Source of the DNA: Leishmania martiniquensis
Taxonomy: Eukaryota; Euglenozoa; Kinetoplastea; Trypanosomatida; Trypanosomatidae
Length of the DNA: 64,000 nucleotides
Direction: 5' to 3'
Assembly: GCF_017916325.1 (NCBI RefSeq)
Contig: NC_090152.1
Coordinates: forward strand, 194,001 to 258,000
Part shown: in pieces, positions 1 through 11,300 of the stretch
How the letters are laid out: every line of letters begins with the position of its first letter
How positions within the stretch are numbered: position 1 is the first letter of the stretch
Program-made: the position numbers and the translations under genes
Notes under the pieces: generated by a model
What the model was told of the DNA's origin: nothing
Databases searched by the model: none
The model's input: only the letters and a program-made list of their open reading frames with translations

Positions 1-1729
1 CCAGCGGCGTGCTGCAGGGCGCCGAGCTCCGAACGAACTCGTACGCCATGGCGATGGCGTCCTCGCCGCGAGTTTGCGGGCCAAGAAATACCCTCTGCTG
101 TAGCGCCTTACCACGGTCTGAGGTGTCGTCGCTGTCGTCGACGCTTTCATGCAAGAAGCTGCCCTCATCGGCCACAGCGCTCGCGAAGTCCGCCGCAGAC
201 GGTGACGACCGTGCCGTGGTGGAGTTGTCGGTGTCATCCTCGCCCGGTGCACCTGGGTGACGCGTCGCGGTGGCCGGCGACTCTGGCGGCACCGTCATGA
301 GTGTCACGAGATGTCCGTTTGCCTCCCCGAGCCACTTGCTGAGGAACTGCCGAAACTGCTCTTCCCGGTCTTCCGCCCACTGTGCCCGCAAGTTCAGCGG
401 GTAGCGCGGCCACGTCAGCACACCGCGACAGATGCGCACAATCTCAGCCGCAGCCTGCTTGATCTGGGCTAAGGACACAGATCCTTGTATGATGACGGAC
501 GCGTAGCATGAGAAGAAGAAATTATTGACGCTGTCACGCAAGCGAAAGGCATTGTCCGGCATCCCCACACGTATGCCCTGCTTCACCTCCCTCGAAACAA
601 AGAAGCCCTCCACCACCTCCCCGTCATCCTCTTCGTCATCGTCGTCGCTGTTTGTCTTGCCGTTCGTCACTCCTTCGACGGCGGTCGCGGCACCTTGCTC
701 ACACGCCGTTGCTGCGGCCGTCTCGCTCATGCGGCAGCAAGCGTGCAAGTCCGCTCGCGAAGCCGCGTCATCGATCGGCGCAGCGGCGCCCCCTGAGCCC
801 TCACGTGAAGCAAGGCTGCGCAAGTATTCGCTGCGCTGCTCCACTCGCTTACGTCGCAGGGCCATGTAGTAGGCCAACGTGTGCATCGCATGGAAGTAGT
901 TTTCTATTTGCTCCGTGAACAGCTTCGCCCCTACGCATATGAGGTGGCGCAGCCACGCACTGGGGGACTGGTCATAGAGCTCGAGCTGTCGCACCCGCTC
1001 CTTTGTTTCGGCATCCTCGTCACTCGACGACGACACGGTCGTGTCCGACGCTGATGAGGTGTGCGGAGCGTCGCAGCCGCTCAACCGTTGGGGGGACCTT
1101 CTGCGCCGCTTTTCTGAGCTCGTACGCCGGTGCCGCCGCCGCCGCCCATGCGCTTTGGCAGCCGCTCCTGATGCATGGCAGGAGGACGCAGCCTCGGATT
1201 GCAGCAGCGAATTCCTGCCAGGAAATGATGCTGGCGACACAAAGCCGCTACCTTCACGGTTGCTTCCACGGCTGGCAGCGAAATGGGCAGCGGGGTCCGC
1301 TGGTAACGTGGCCGAGCCCAATCGATTTCCACCGTCATCATCATCGACCCAATCCGCGGCGGTGGCGGAAGGCAGCGTCATGTCCATGGAAAGCTGTGAT
1401 ACCGGCGCGGCAACCTCACCCACGGCAGAAGTGGCGCCGGTGTTCGATGCAGCCCCCTCGTCGGCGACGGTGGTATGACTCGCATGCGCACCCTCCCCAT
1501 CATTGTGCTCCATGCCACCTCCGAACAGCGCGCTCTCTAAGAAGGAAATGTCGATCACCTCACCCGCGCGCCGGCGGTTCTGGCGCCGAAACCGCTGCTC
1601 TTGCTCGAGGCGGCTATCATCCGGAAGTGACGCTAGGAGTGCTCGCGCTGCCTGGACAGCATTGATGAGCTCGTCCCCGGTGTACGAGATCTCACCCACG
1701 GCTTCTTGGAACGCCTCTGCAAAGTTCAT
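1..1729 (-). CDS. Hypothetical protein, 3' end outside window
   Basis: The frame is open from an ATG at 1729 (MNFAEAFQEAVGE) down to the window edge, at least 576 residues with no stop, so the C-terminus is missing. I do not recognise the family. Residues about 1-70 look ordered. A polar, low-complexity stretch follows, with a very basic patch (GRRRRHRRTSSEKRRRR, about residues 193-209) that could be a nuclear localisation signal. Next comes a probably helical segment (AWLRHLICVGAKLF...MALRRKRVEQRSEYL), an acidic run (DDDDEEDD) and a second ordered segment (FFFSCYASVIIQGSVSLAQIKQ...LTWPRYPLNLRAQWAEDREEQFRQFL). The start is the first ATG downstream of a polypyrimidine tract and AG. Codon use and length support a real gene; the function is unknown. 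Confidence 0.85.
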   Translation of the reverse strand, partial: MNFAEAFQEAVGEISYTGDELINAVQAARALLASLPDDSRLEQEQRFRRQNRRRAGEVIDISFLESALFGGGMEHNDGEGAHASHTTVADEGAASNTGATSAVGEVAAPVSQLSMDMTLPSATAADWVDDDDGGNRLGSATLPADPAAHFAASRGSNREGSGFVSPASFPGRNSLLQSEAASSCHASGAAAKAHGRRRRHRRTSSEKRRRRSPQRLSGCDAPHTSSASDTTVSSSSDEDAETKERVRQLELYDQSPSAWLRHLICVGAKLFTEQIENYFHAMHTLAYYMALRRKRVEQRSEYLRSLASREGSGGAAAPIDDAASRADLHACCRMSETAAATACEQGAATAVEGVTNGKTNSDDDDEEDDGEVVEGFFVSREVKQGIRVGMPDNAFRLRDSVNNFFFSCYASVIIQGSVSLAQIKQAAAEIVRICRGVLTWPRYPLNLRAQWAEDREEQFRQFLSKWLGEANGHLVTLMTVPPESPATATRHPGAPGEDDTDNSTTARSSPSAADFASAVADEGSFLHESVDDSDDTSDRGKALQQRVFLGPQTRGEDAIAMAYEFVRSSAPCSTPL

Positions 1730-1827
1730 TTGGTGACAAGGGTAAGGCGAGGAAGAGGAGGATTACGCGGAGAAAACAAAAAAAAGCGGAGGCGGTCGGC
1801 GGCCAGGGTATAAGAGGATGCGCAATT

Positions 1828-1866
1828 CTTTTGCGCGTGCGTGTGCGTTGGGGGGAGGGGGGAAGG
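1828..1866 (-). promoter_or_regulatory. Candidate trans-splice acceptor for the gene starting at 1729
   Basis: On the minus strand a C-rich tract (about 1866-1850) is followed by the first AG at 1829-1828, giving a 5' UTR of about 98 nt. A second, better T-rich tract lies closer to the ATG (about 1740-1800), but no AG occurs between it and the start codon. A neighbouring AG at 1870-1869 is an alternative. Confidence 0.4.
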
Positions 1867-3289
1867 CGCTGCGAAAGCAAAGCGGGAAATAAAAAAATTC
1901 AGCAACAGCTGATGGTGAGAGCTAAGGGACGAGAAAAAAAAATTGAGGAGCGTGGCGAGAGAGAGAACGCGGTAAATCGTTCGGTGGAAAGCGAGAAGTG
2001 GGGAAGACACACAAACACACTTGGACACTTACTTGCTGATCTTACGTGGGTGGGTCAGTAACGACGGAAGAAAAAAAAATAAAGGTCGTCGAAGGCAATG
2101 CGGGGATTCACGGCGCTGATCACATAGCGCGGGCCACAGCGACAACAGCAACGAGGACACAGGAAAAAAAAAGAGCTTCCGCACCACCAGAGGGAGGGGG
2201 GAGGGAGAAGAGGCGCGGACAGGCGCGTCTGTACTTTTCGTCCTTCTTTCAATGGTACAGTGTCAATGGAATATATGATATTTAAAAGAGCGGAAGGGTG
2301 TGTATGGGTGTGGCTGTGGGAGTTCCTGACTGGCAGTGGCAGAGGGAGCGCCGAGAGATGACTCACGCAGAAGCGGTGGCACGCGTACGATGAGAGCAGA
2401 GCTGCCAGTGGCTTCGGAGGGAGATGCAAGTTGGCAAGCGAGCGAGGGCAAAGAGCAGAAAAGTGGAGAGATGGTCGCAGTAATGATAACGGCATTTCGC
2501 CTCGTCGTCTATTGCCGCATGCACATGCAAAGCGCGCGCATTAACGCATCAATAGTGCTTCGGGCATGGAAGCACGAATGCGGATCCGCAGATGTCGATA
2601 CATGTTCGTGGGGGCCATAGCACTTGAGGGAGAGAGGGGAGAGGGGGGAGGGGGGCGGGCCACTGAAAGCAGCCTTCTTGTCCACCCCTCCGTTTGTTGG
2701 CTGGTTGGTGTTTTCCGTCTTCGCGTTCGTACGCAGAGAGGCCCCGGCCAGGGGTGAGGCGTTTTTTCAGTGTGTGTGTGTGTGTTGGCGGGCTGAAAAA
2801 AAATTGTAGAGATCCGAGATAGGAAATCCAACAAGTGGGAGAGCGTGTGTAGGAAGGTGGGGCACGAGAGCGAGAGGCATACACGCGCCTTGCGCCAACA
2901 TTGCGCGCGACAACTCGCAGGCAGCCACAAGCATGTGAGAGGGTCCTTTAAGCTGCTTGGGCGACGAGACGGTGCAGCGAAAGACGATCGAAAAGGGACC
3001 GCCTGCTGATATTGGACGTCTTGCGCAGTTTGCGTCGCCCCTGCCCTTCCCCCTCGCTGGTCAGCGCCGTCCCCCCCCTTTAGGAGACGGGGAGGGTGCG
3101 ATAGTTGAAAAAAAAAATGTGCTCGCGCTACGCTCTTGTTGTGGAGTCATGGTTGCACGTTGGCTACGTCATATTTCTGCCTCTCCTCCTCTGTGTGTGT
3201 GTGTGCCTCTCTCCCCTCTGTCTCTCAGCCGCCATGTTGGAGGCCTCCACCGTGTCACCTCACGGCGGATAGACAGAAAGAGAGGGGAG

Positions 3290-3320
3290 GGGGAAGGGAA
3301 GGGAAGGGAAGGGAGGGGAG
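3290..3320. repeat. (GGGAA)n pentanucleotide tandem repeat
   Basis: About five consecutive GGGAA-type units on the plus strand, grading into further G/A-rich sequence. On the transcribed RNA it would be a pyrimidine tract (TTCCC)n. Confidence 0.8.
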
Positions 3321-5189
3321 TGCCTCAGCTTCGCTTCACTGCACTACGCGTCAGCCCCCTTTCCTTCTCTCGCAAGGGGGAGAGAGAACGCTTCGTGTGT
3401 GTGTGTATTCGGTGAGGAGAAAGGGAAGGGGAGACGATATGGGGCGGCCGCTCCAGTGTCCGGAACGGGGGGAGGGGAGGGGTGTAGTCGGCACGAAGAG
3501 AAAGCAGACGCGTGAGACAGGCGAAAACGAACTCTTCAGAGCACCAAAAAAAAAGAAAAAAGAGGAGACAGACAGACAGAGAGAAAACGCCGACGGTGAC
3601 GCGGAAAAAAGTCCAAAGGCAACATGAAAAAGGGACGCAGGCACCGGCGCGGGTGAAAGGCGGAGGCACAGAGCGGGCGACATGTCGGAGAGAGCAAAAG
3701 TGGCGATGGTCAAAGAGGTGCTCGACAGCGCTCCGCGGACATGCACAAACGCGTTAACGCGCAAAGGGGGAAATGTATGCGCGCACATGAGAGCGGTGAG
3801 GCTACACCGATACACACGAGCAACGGTCGAGCAAAAAAAAAGGAGAGCAGAGTAACGAGAGAGAGGAGGAGGAGGGGGGAAGGAAGGCGATACGAGACGT
3901 GCTGTGCGTAGACGTGGGCGTGCGTTAGGGTGTGTATTGCATCTGTGTGCAAGAGGGAGAGGGAGGAGGGAGGAGGGGCTCACCTCTCCTCCCCCCTTCC
4001 CCCTCCCCTCCTCTCTCTCTCGTTACTCTGGAAGCCTCCTTTCATCGTCCGCTTTCGATGTTCGCAACTATGCGAGTCGATGTTTGAAAAGGTTCTGTGC
4101 GTCGTCTTCCTCGTTAATATATTTCCTCACTGCTCGAAACTTTCGCAGGCTATCCGTTGCGACGGTGCGTCCCTTGTGCGGAGGATATGGGCACTGGAGT
4201 GCGCCTCGACAGGAATGCTGGTATCCGTTGAGCTGAGAAGCGGAAGTGGAAGTGGAAGAGAAGGGGGGCGGCGTACACACACACACAGTCGTCATATAGA
4301 CGAGCGAGATCACTCGCACTCGAGAGCAACACAGAAGAGCCACAGGTGAGGTCATCAGGGAAAGGGAAAGAAGAGAGCAAAAAAAAAATTTTTGCGACGC
4401 AGACGGAAGGAAGCGAAGACGCCATACAAAGTGCGTCCCACTACAGACACAGAGACAGGTGCACCCTCGCACGCAGGCCTAGAAGGAGGGGTGGAGGGGA
4501 AGGGGGAGAGCGAACGACAGGTGAGGGGAGGAGGCGGCTTGAGATGGCGAGAGAAGATCTTCAAAAAAGCAAGAAACGGGGCAACAGCAACAACAGGTAC
4601 GACGTAACGTCATCCGCACAACGCGTGGCAGCACCGAGAAAAAAAAGTACACTACAAAGGAGGAAAGGACACAGGCGTACACGCACGCACCAAACGTTCG
4701 TGAGCGCTCGCACACACAGCAAAGTTGGCAGAAAGAAAGGCGAGGGAGGGAGGGCATGCACGCATTCACAGATACGCACATGCACGTCAGCAGCGGGGCC
4801 CTCCTCCTCCTCCCCTTCAAGCCGCCAGCCATCACCCGCCTCTTTCTCCCTCCCTCGTTTTTACCTTCACGAAGTCATCAACGTATGCACCGCTCCGCCT
4901 TCATCATGCAGCTGCTTCGGGAGCGGCAAGCAATGGTCGGAGGGGGAAGAGGAGGAGGGGGCAAAAAAGAGCAGCCAAAGGCGAGGGAAAACAATTAAGC
5001 GAGAGCGAAGTGCACTGGAAGTGAAGTCGCGCTCTTCCATACACAGCCTCTCTTTCCTGTCTCACGGACCCGCTCTGACTCACTTCTCGGGTACCCTTCC
5101 TCATCCAGCTCGTTGCCCCTTGGCACTGAGTGATGCGTGGTCGTGCGTGCAGGTGCCCCTGCCCACTGCAGTGTGCAGGGGACAGAGGC

Positions 5190-5204
5190 GGGGGGGGGGG
5201 GGGG
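5190..5204. repeat. Homopolymer run of 15 G
   Basis: Fifteen consecutive G on the plus strand, 15 C on the transcribed strand. Runs like this are error-prone in assembly, so the exact length is uncertain. Confidence 0.8.
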
Positions 5205-6047
5205 AAGGGCGGTATCTCGGAGAAGCACCCGCCCGAACCGCAGGTAAAACAGACAGAAAATTGGTGTACAGCACAAGCACACTTCAATAGCCACAGGCGC
5301 ACGCATATATTGATAGACGTGTGCGCACGTTCCTAGAAGCTCTCAGGGAAGGGGGGGACGGGCATCATGGGAAAAATAAGACGCGCCCTCCCCCTCTCCT
5401 CTCAGACGAGAAAGAGAGAGATGGGCAAGGCGGGGCAGTCACCAGAACAGCGTGGTGACAGCAAAAAAAAGAGAGGGAGAGAGGAAGTGGCCGTTTATTT
5501 TTAGTCTGTGTGATCTCGCGCTTTCGCTTCGCTCATGAGCGTATTTTTCCGTTGTCTACCTCGCTCTGTCCGTGTGCCTGTCCGTCTGCTCACTCATCCG
5601 GTCGATAAGCGCCGCCATCCGAAAAACAGAAACACTTTCGGCAGGCTGTCACATCGACCAGAGGGATATGCGCAAGGAGAGGAGGGGATGAGAGGGGAGC
5701 GGTGGAGAGGGGAGGGGATGACACCAAGAAGCGACATAATGGCACAAAGAGGGAAGAAGCATGATGCGCACAGAAGAGAAGCCGCAAGTAAAAAAAAAGC
5801 AACGAAGCCACTAAGAGAGCGCCGCAAGAACGCAAAGAGAGTCGATGCCGATTTCTCTTTTTTTTCGCTCTCCTCTCTTACCATTCCTGTTGGCCGAGAG
5901 CCCTCCACTCCCTCCGAAGAATCCAGTCGGCTTTCACAAAGACGTCGAGCACATTCTGGCACGCACATCACGATAGAGAGGGGGGAACGACATGCTTTTA
6001 TGCCTGTAGGCCCTTCCCCCGCCCCTTTCCCACCACCCACCCTCCCT

Positions 6048-6125
6048 CCACACACACACACACATCTGAAAAAAAAAGTGAAACCTATGAACTCTACAGC
6101 GAAGTGAATGTGTGTGTGTGTGTGG
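6048..6125. repeat. (CA)n/(GT)n inverted repeat, 18-bp perfect stem
   Basis: Positions 6048-6065 (two C, then (AC)n ending in AT) are the exact reverse complement of 6108-6125, separated by 42 nt. Weaker pairing with wobble extends the stem outward on both sides. It lies in untranslated sequence and could fold into a long hairpin in the RNA. Confidence 0.7.
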
Positions 6126-6153
6126 GTGGGTGGGTTTGTGTGTGTATGTGTGT

Positions 6154-6172
6154 GGAGGGAGGGAGGGAGGGG
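6154..6172 (+). repeat. G-quadruplex-type motif
   Basis: Four GGG tracts separated by single A residues (GGGAGGGAGGGAGGGGGG), preceded at about 6124-6134 by GGGTGGGTGGG. This fits the G3N1-7 quadruplex rule on the plus strand, which is the template strand for the local transcription unit. Confidence 0.6.
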
Positions 6173-8314
6173 GACATGTCTCTGCTCAAAAACGTCAGCA
6201 ATAGCTTATCGCTGTTCAGCAGAGACAAAGAGGCAGCACAAGCGTAAAGAAACAACAGCGCCAAGCGAAGAGCCCACAAGCCTAACCAAAAAAAAAATTG
6301 ATCGAAGAAGTCGCCGAGACAGAAGAGGAGCACCGCGGCGGCCATCGGCGGAAGCGGCATTCGAACAAGCGATAAGGAAAAAAAAAATGTGTCCCGCCAG
6401 CGTGTCCTTTACAGCCACACAAGCGAGTCCACAAATATCGGCCCACGCCTACAACCACAGCTGGCCCGCCTCTTCTGTGCACACCACAGCAACTGAGCCC
6501 TGGCTCACCTCGGACCAGCCGCCCCCACCGCTGAGCTGGGGCCGTGCGTCTCAGAAGCTCTTCTTTTCCTTCCCCCGACCACTCTTCGCGTACGTGCTGC
6601 ATCATTGCCCCCAGACAGACATGGGTGCACGGCACGCTTTGATCCAGTAGGGTCACGTCCAGGGCCCTGCTTAAGGATGGCAGCAGTGGTGCCTCTCGTG
6701 AAGGTGGCAGGGGTAAGGGGGAGAGGGCCCACGTGCATACCTGCTGGGCGTCGGTAGAGAGTGTGACCAACCTCGGTGAAGGGCCTCGGGAGACTCTTTG
6801 GCTGCATCGCATGTAACATTGCGCTGAGTTTCGCCCTCGTGCTTGGCCAATCCGCCGACACGATTCGCGGTGAGCCGATACCAACGCCGTCACGGCCGCA
6901 CTCCTCTTCCGCGCAGACCTGTCTGCCGGCGCCAAGATCCTGCAGCGCCGTACCCACCAGCAGGCTGCCAACGGCGCGTGACTTTCCACTGCGCGTCCTC
7001 CCTCTTCCCCACCACCACCACCTCCTTCCTCCCCTTACCTCGGCCCCATCTACGCACGCACGCATACGCACAGGAGGGGGCTGTTGTGCACGGACACCAC
7101 GAACAAAGGCGATGGACATCATCGCCATCGCAGAGGAGAGCGGAGTGTGAGCCAAAGGCAACGAAGAAAGCAAGCCCCCACAGAGATATACACAGAGGGA
7201 GGGAGAGGGGAGGGCACACACACACAATAAACTCACCATCACTTTCCGAGAGGCCAAGCCAATACAAAAAAGGGGGAAGTCGGAGAGGGGGAGGGGGAGG
7301 GTGGGCGTCCACAGACACACGCACAGAGAGAGAGACAATAAATATCGCAACGTTCGCAGGTGGGGATGGCCAGTTGATGATGAAGTGGAGGGGGAGGAGA
7401 GAAGAGGGAGGGAAGTAACGACCAGGCGTCGACCATCATCATCATCCCGCCCAGCGTCGACAACCATCACAACAACAACGAAGCTAGATATAATTTAAAA
7501 AAAAAAGGCAGCGCATGAAGTCTGCCAACAAAACCACGAGGGAGGGGGAGGGAAGATACAAACGAAGGCGCGAACGTACGCGAAAGAACGTGCCAAACGG
7601 ACTGTGTAGGAAAAGGGACAGGTCTGCCCTCCGCGGCATTGTAGCGGCCTTTTCCCAATGGAAGGAATAGGCGGAGACACTGAGCGGCAGACCGCAGTCA
7701 CCGCTTCGTCCAGCCCACCCCTCCCCCCCTGCGATTGGTGGCGTGTGAGAGCGAAGATGGTTACCAATGGAGAAGACCTCGGAAGCACACCGGAGAAGAA
7801 AATGAGAAATAAAAAAGTTTTTTTTCTTTAATGAGCCGAGTACAGTTTATGATATCCTCTACGAAGTTGTCCAAAAAGGCGCGCTATCAGACAGGCTGGC
7901 CCGCACACTCACGATGGACATGAGAAAGGCGTGAAGCGGGCACGCCAGGAGTCATCACAGAAGCAACAACCGCACTCGCACTCTCCCCACCCACCCACCC
8001 ACTCACACACACATACGCACACACATGCAGGAGGAAAGGGGGGGTGGCGACTTCGGCTGTCGTTTATGTACTCGCGCATCGTCCCCTCTCGCAGCGCCTA
8101 GAGCACCAGCATGGATGTGCATTTCGCCGCCCGAACTGCTGATGCCCGCATGCCAATGCGTCGGTAGAGAACGGGGGAGGAGGAAGGGAGGGGGATCTGT
8201 GCAGGTGGTCCGCGTCCTCTCCGCACCCTCCGCCCTTGTCGTCCGTGCTTTCGGCCCCCTCTCCTCACGGGTCGCTTTTTTGTTAGAGCCCCTCACTCCC
8301 CCACCCCACATGCT

Positions 8315-11300
8315 TCAGACACTGTGAGGCTTTGTGTAGCCATTGCCGTTCGCGGCCGCAACATCAGATGCATCGCGCTGGTGGTAGCCGTTTCCGTTGC
8401 CGGCAGTGGGCGCAGCCATGCCCTTGCCGTTCGGCCGACGCGACGCAGAGGCTAATGTGGTGCGCTTAGAGGCGGATGCGGATTCGGAGGGCAACTCCAG
8501 GTTCAACGGCAAGGTGCGACACTGCGTCGCCGCGCGCGTCGTCGTCGTAGGGGCCGCTTCAGGAACCGGCGGAGGTTCGGTACGTAGCTGACTCTCGTCC
8601 TCCTGTTCGGTGTCCTCAGTGTTCACTGTATCGGCGTTGGCCCCATAGATTCCGATCGCTGCCTTCGCCTCCCTTTCAGGCTCACCAAAGCTGGCGGGGC
8701 CTTCACTGAAGTGCTCACCGTCGGCGTGCAGAGCCGGCTCCAACTGCGCAGGAGGCGGGTAGCGCGCGTAAGTGCTGCCCACACGTGCCGCCGAGCGCGC
8801 ACGCACAACCGACGGCGAGTCACTCGCGAACTCAGGCGCCTGGACTGCTGGTCGTGTGCGCCGGGCCGGCAAAGGCGCCGAGGCCAGCCCTGACGTCTGC
8901 AAGCCAGGCTTGCACGACTTTGCCTGGCGCTTCTTCTTCGATTTCGGCCGGCGCTTCTGCGGCTTCGGCTGCCGCGGCCCCTCAGCTGGATCTGCAGAGT
9001 TCCAGTTGCTCACCCACGGCGGCCGCGCCTCCATGGGCACAGACCGCGGCGCGCCGACAGCAGCGCCGCTGCGGGGCTGTGACCACAACGGTGTGTAGGA
9101 GCGGCGTTGCGAACGGCGGGCGGAGGTGAAGACGGCATCAGGGGCGGTGACCGACGCCGCGGCCACAGTGCCAGAGCGGCGCATCGCCGCCGCGCCGTCG
9201 TGTAGCGTGATGGGGCTCTCCTGAAGGCGACCTGTGCTCTCTTCCCCCGTGAACGTCTCAGGGCTCGTGAATAGCCCCCCGCTCCCGCGCACGCCATCAC
9301 GGCCAAGCGGGCGCTGAGTGTTTGAAAACGCTTCGGCGTCGTTTTCCGCGTCAGTAGTTACCGCCTCGGCCCCGCGCGCCGCTGGCGCAAGAGATTTTGC
9401 TGGCTGCTCGGCACCATGAGCATTCATGCTACGCAACGAGGCTGCGCGGCGGCTCTCTGTGCTACTTGCCCGGCGAGACTGGATGCAGCGAGGAAGGGCA
9501 GCACCCGGCATGCTCCGGTCCCAGCAGTGCAGCAAGTGTTGCGCCTTTACGTCCATGTCGCGGCAGTCGCGCCAGAAGCGGCGCAGTGCCTCCGCGTACG
9601 CGCCACGGCTCGCAGCATCTGCCAGAAGGTCATCCGCGTGCTCCATGAAGTCCACAGCCTGGGCCTTCACCTCGAGGGCGTACTCCATGGTGTCGCTGTC
9701 CACGAAGAATTTCTTGCGATAGATTGTGATGGCCCGGTCCAACTTCGGCTCCTCGCGCACAAGATAGGTGTAAATGCGGAGACGCAGCGCATCAAACTTG
9801 GCCACAAAGTTGCCCAGATCACTCTCCACAAGGGAAGGCACAAGGCGACGCCTCCCGTAGCCGCTTGGCGCCGTGCCTTCAGCACTCAGAGGGACTTCGC
9901 TGCTGTGCCCCGTCGCCCGTGAGAAGGAGCGAGCGCGCTGGCGGCTGTACGAGCGCATTTGACTCCGCGACGGGGTGCGGGCGGTAGAGCGAGGCAGCAA
10001 GCTGGCGCGGCGCTCACTCACCCGCGAGGTAGAGCGGGCCCTGATCGGTGCTTCACCATTGCCAGCATACACCGACCGCGGCGCCCTCGAGCTGGTGATG
10101 GCCGCACCTTCCTCGCTCATGTCCGCGTGAGGTGTGAGCGATGGCACCATGACGCCATCGGCCGGGCTGTATTGCGGAGGGTTGCACCCCACGCTTCCGG
10201 CAGGCGAGACATCCGTCACCAGCTGCACCGGCTCCTCGTAAAACTTATTGCTGAGCAACGCTGTGAAGAGGGTGTGATCGCCCATCACCGGCAGGCGCGT
10301 CGCGCCCAGCGTGGCGCAGGCCTCCTCAATGAACGCTAGCAACTCGGGCGACGCCGCCTCCAGCCCCGAACTCAGCAGTGTTGCCTCCGAAGCGTTGTCG
10401 ATAATGATGTAGAAGTTGGTGGGAAGGCGGTCGCACGGCATGCCGGCCTCGCGCTGCGACTCCACCAGCATGCGGATCACCTCCTTTGCCGACTCCACGT
10501 CACCCGGGCCGTAGACGGCGCCGCCGCACTGCTCGACTACGCGCCCGTAGCGCGTAGCCGCAGCGTCCGTAAAGAAGAAGAAGGCGCGGTTGGCGAACAA
10601 GTCGGCGCGGGAGCGCTTCGTCATAGCTGTGAGCGGGATGGGGAACAGGGAGAAGGGACAGCTATCTGACTCAGGGCGGAGATAGGCAGCAGAGGGGGGG
10701 TGCGTGGTGCAGCGCACCGGCACCTCGAAGCGCGACGGGGCCGGCAGCGTGCTGAGCGGTGCCGCCGCGCACTTCGCCACCGCCGCAAACCACTCAAAGA
10801 CGTACGTTGGCTGCACGACGGAATAACCGCAGGATAGGGCGGCCAAGCAGCCTGGGCTGTCACTCAGCTCTGCGGCACAGTACAGCTGGCCGATGGGGGT
10901 GGCCGCCGCCTCATGCGAGGGGGTCGGCTCATCCACGACCGTTGCACCTAGCTGTCCAAACATGCGGCGCAGGTCACTTAGGTAGTCCTCTGCGTAAGCG
11001 CCAGCTTCAATGCCAACCATTAGCGGTCGGTATCGAAAAGTGGCGCAGACCCCATCACCGAGATACAGTATGTCACCGTTGCGGGCGATTGCAGAGTCGC
11101 CAGCGTCCAGGGTCGTGTCTCCAAGGCGTACTTCAGCGTCGCCCTTCGTGGGTAAGGCAGTCACCCGCACTACCAGGCTTCCGCTGCCAGCATCGGCTTC
11201 GTCGGTGGTCGCAGCTGCCCCATTCTCCTGCTCCCCCTGTACGCAGGCGGCTGCATCTTTTTCGTCGTCATGAGCTGCGGCCGCCACAAGCGTCACTACG

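Larger units (their letters stand above)
1867..8314. other. 6.4-kb gene-less stretch
   Basis: No frame here has the composition of a gene. Open frames are translations of purine/pyrimidine tracts and mostly begin at non-ATG codons. The stretch contains a (GGGAA)n run at about 3290-3320, a polypurine/polypyrimidine inverted repeat at 3952-4021, a G15 run at 5190-5204, a (CA)n/(GT)n hairpin at 6048-6125, a G-quadruplex motif at 6154-6172 and many A8-A10 runs. Segments at about 6560-7000 and 7600-7950 are of higher complexity but show no convincing protein or RNA. It must hold the 3' UTR of the gene at 8315-11488 and the 5' UTR of the gene starting at 1729. Confidence 0.6.

Noticed and set aside
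3290..3320. Tandem repeat considered as CRISPR-like or telomeric
   Set aside because: Simple GGGAA units without spacers and not the TTAGGG telomere repeat; this is a eukaryotic UTR microsatellite.
4346..5290. Plus-strand open frame of 314 codons
   Set aside because: Begins at GTG, reads as translated purine tracts (K, R, E, G runs), and is opposite to all genes.
6282..7470. Two overlapping minus-strand open frames of 235 and 321 codons
   Set aside because: The first begins at a non-ATG codon, both are biased by simple-sequence tracts, and neither shows a domain, transmembrane pattern or start context that would support a gene.
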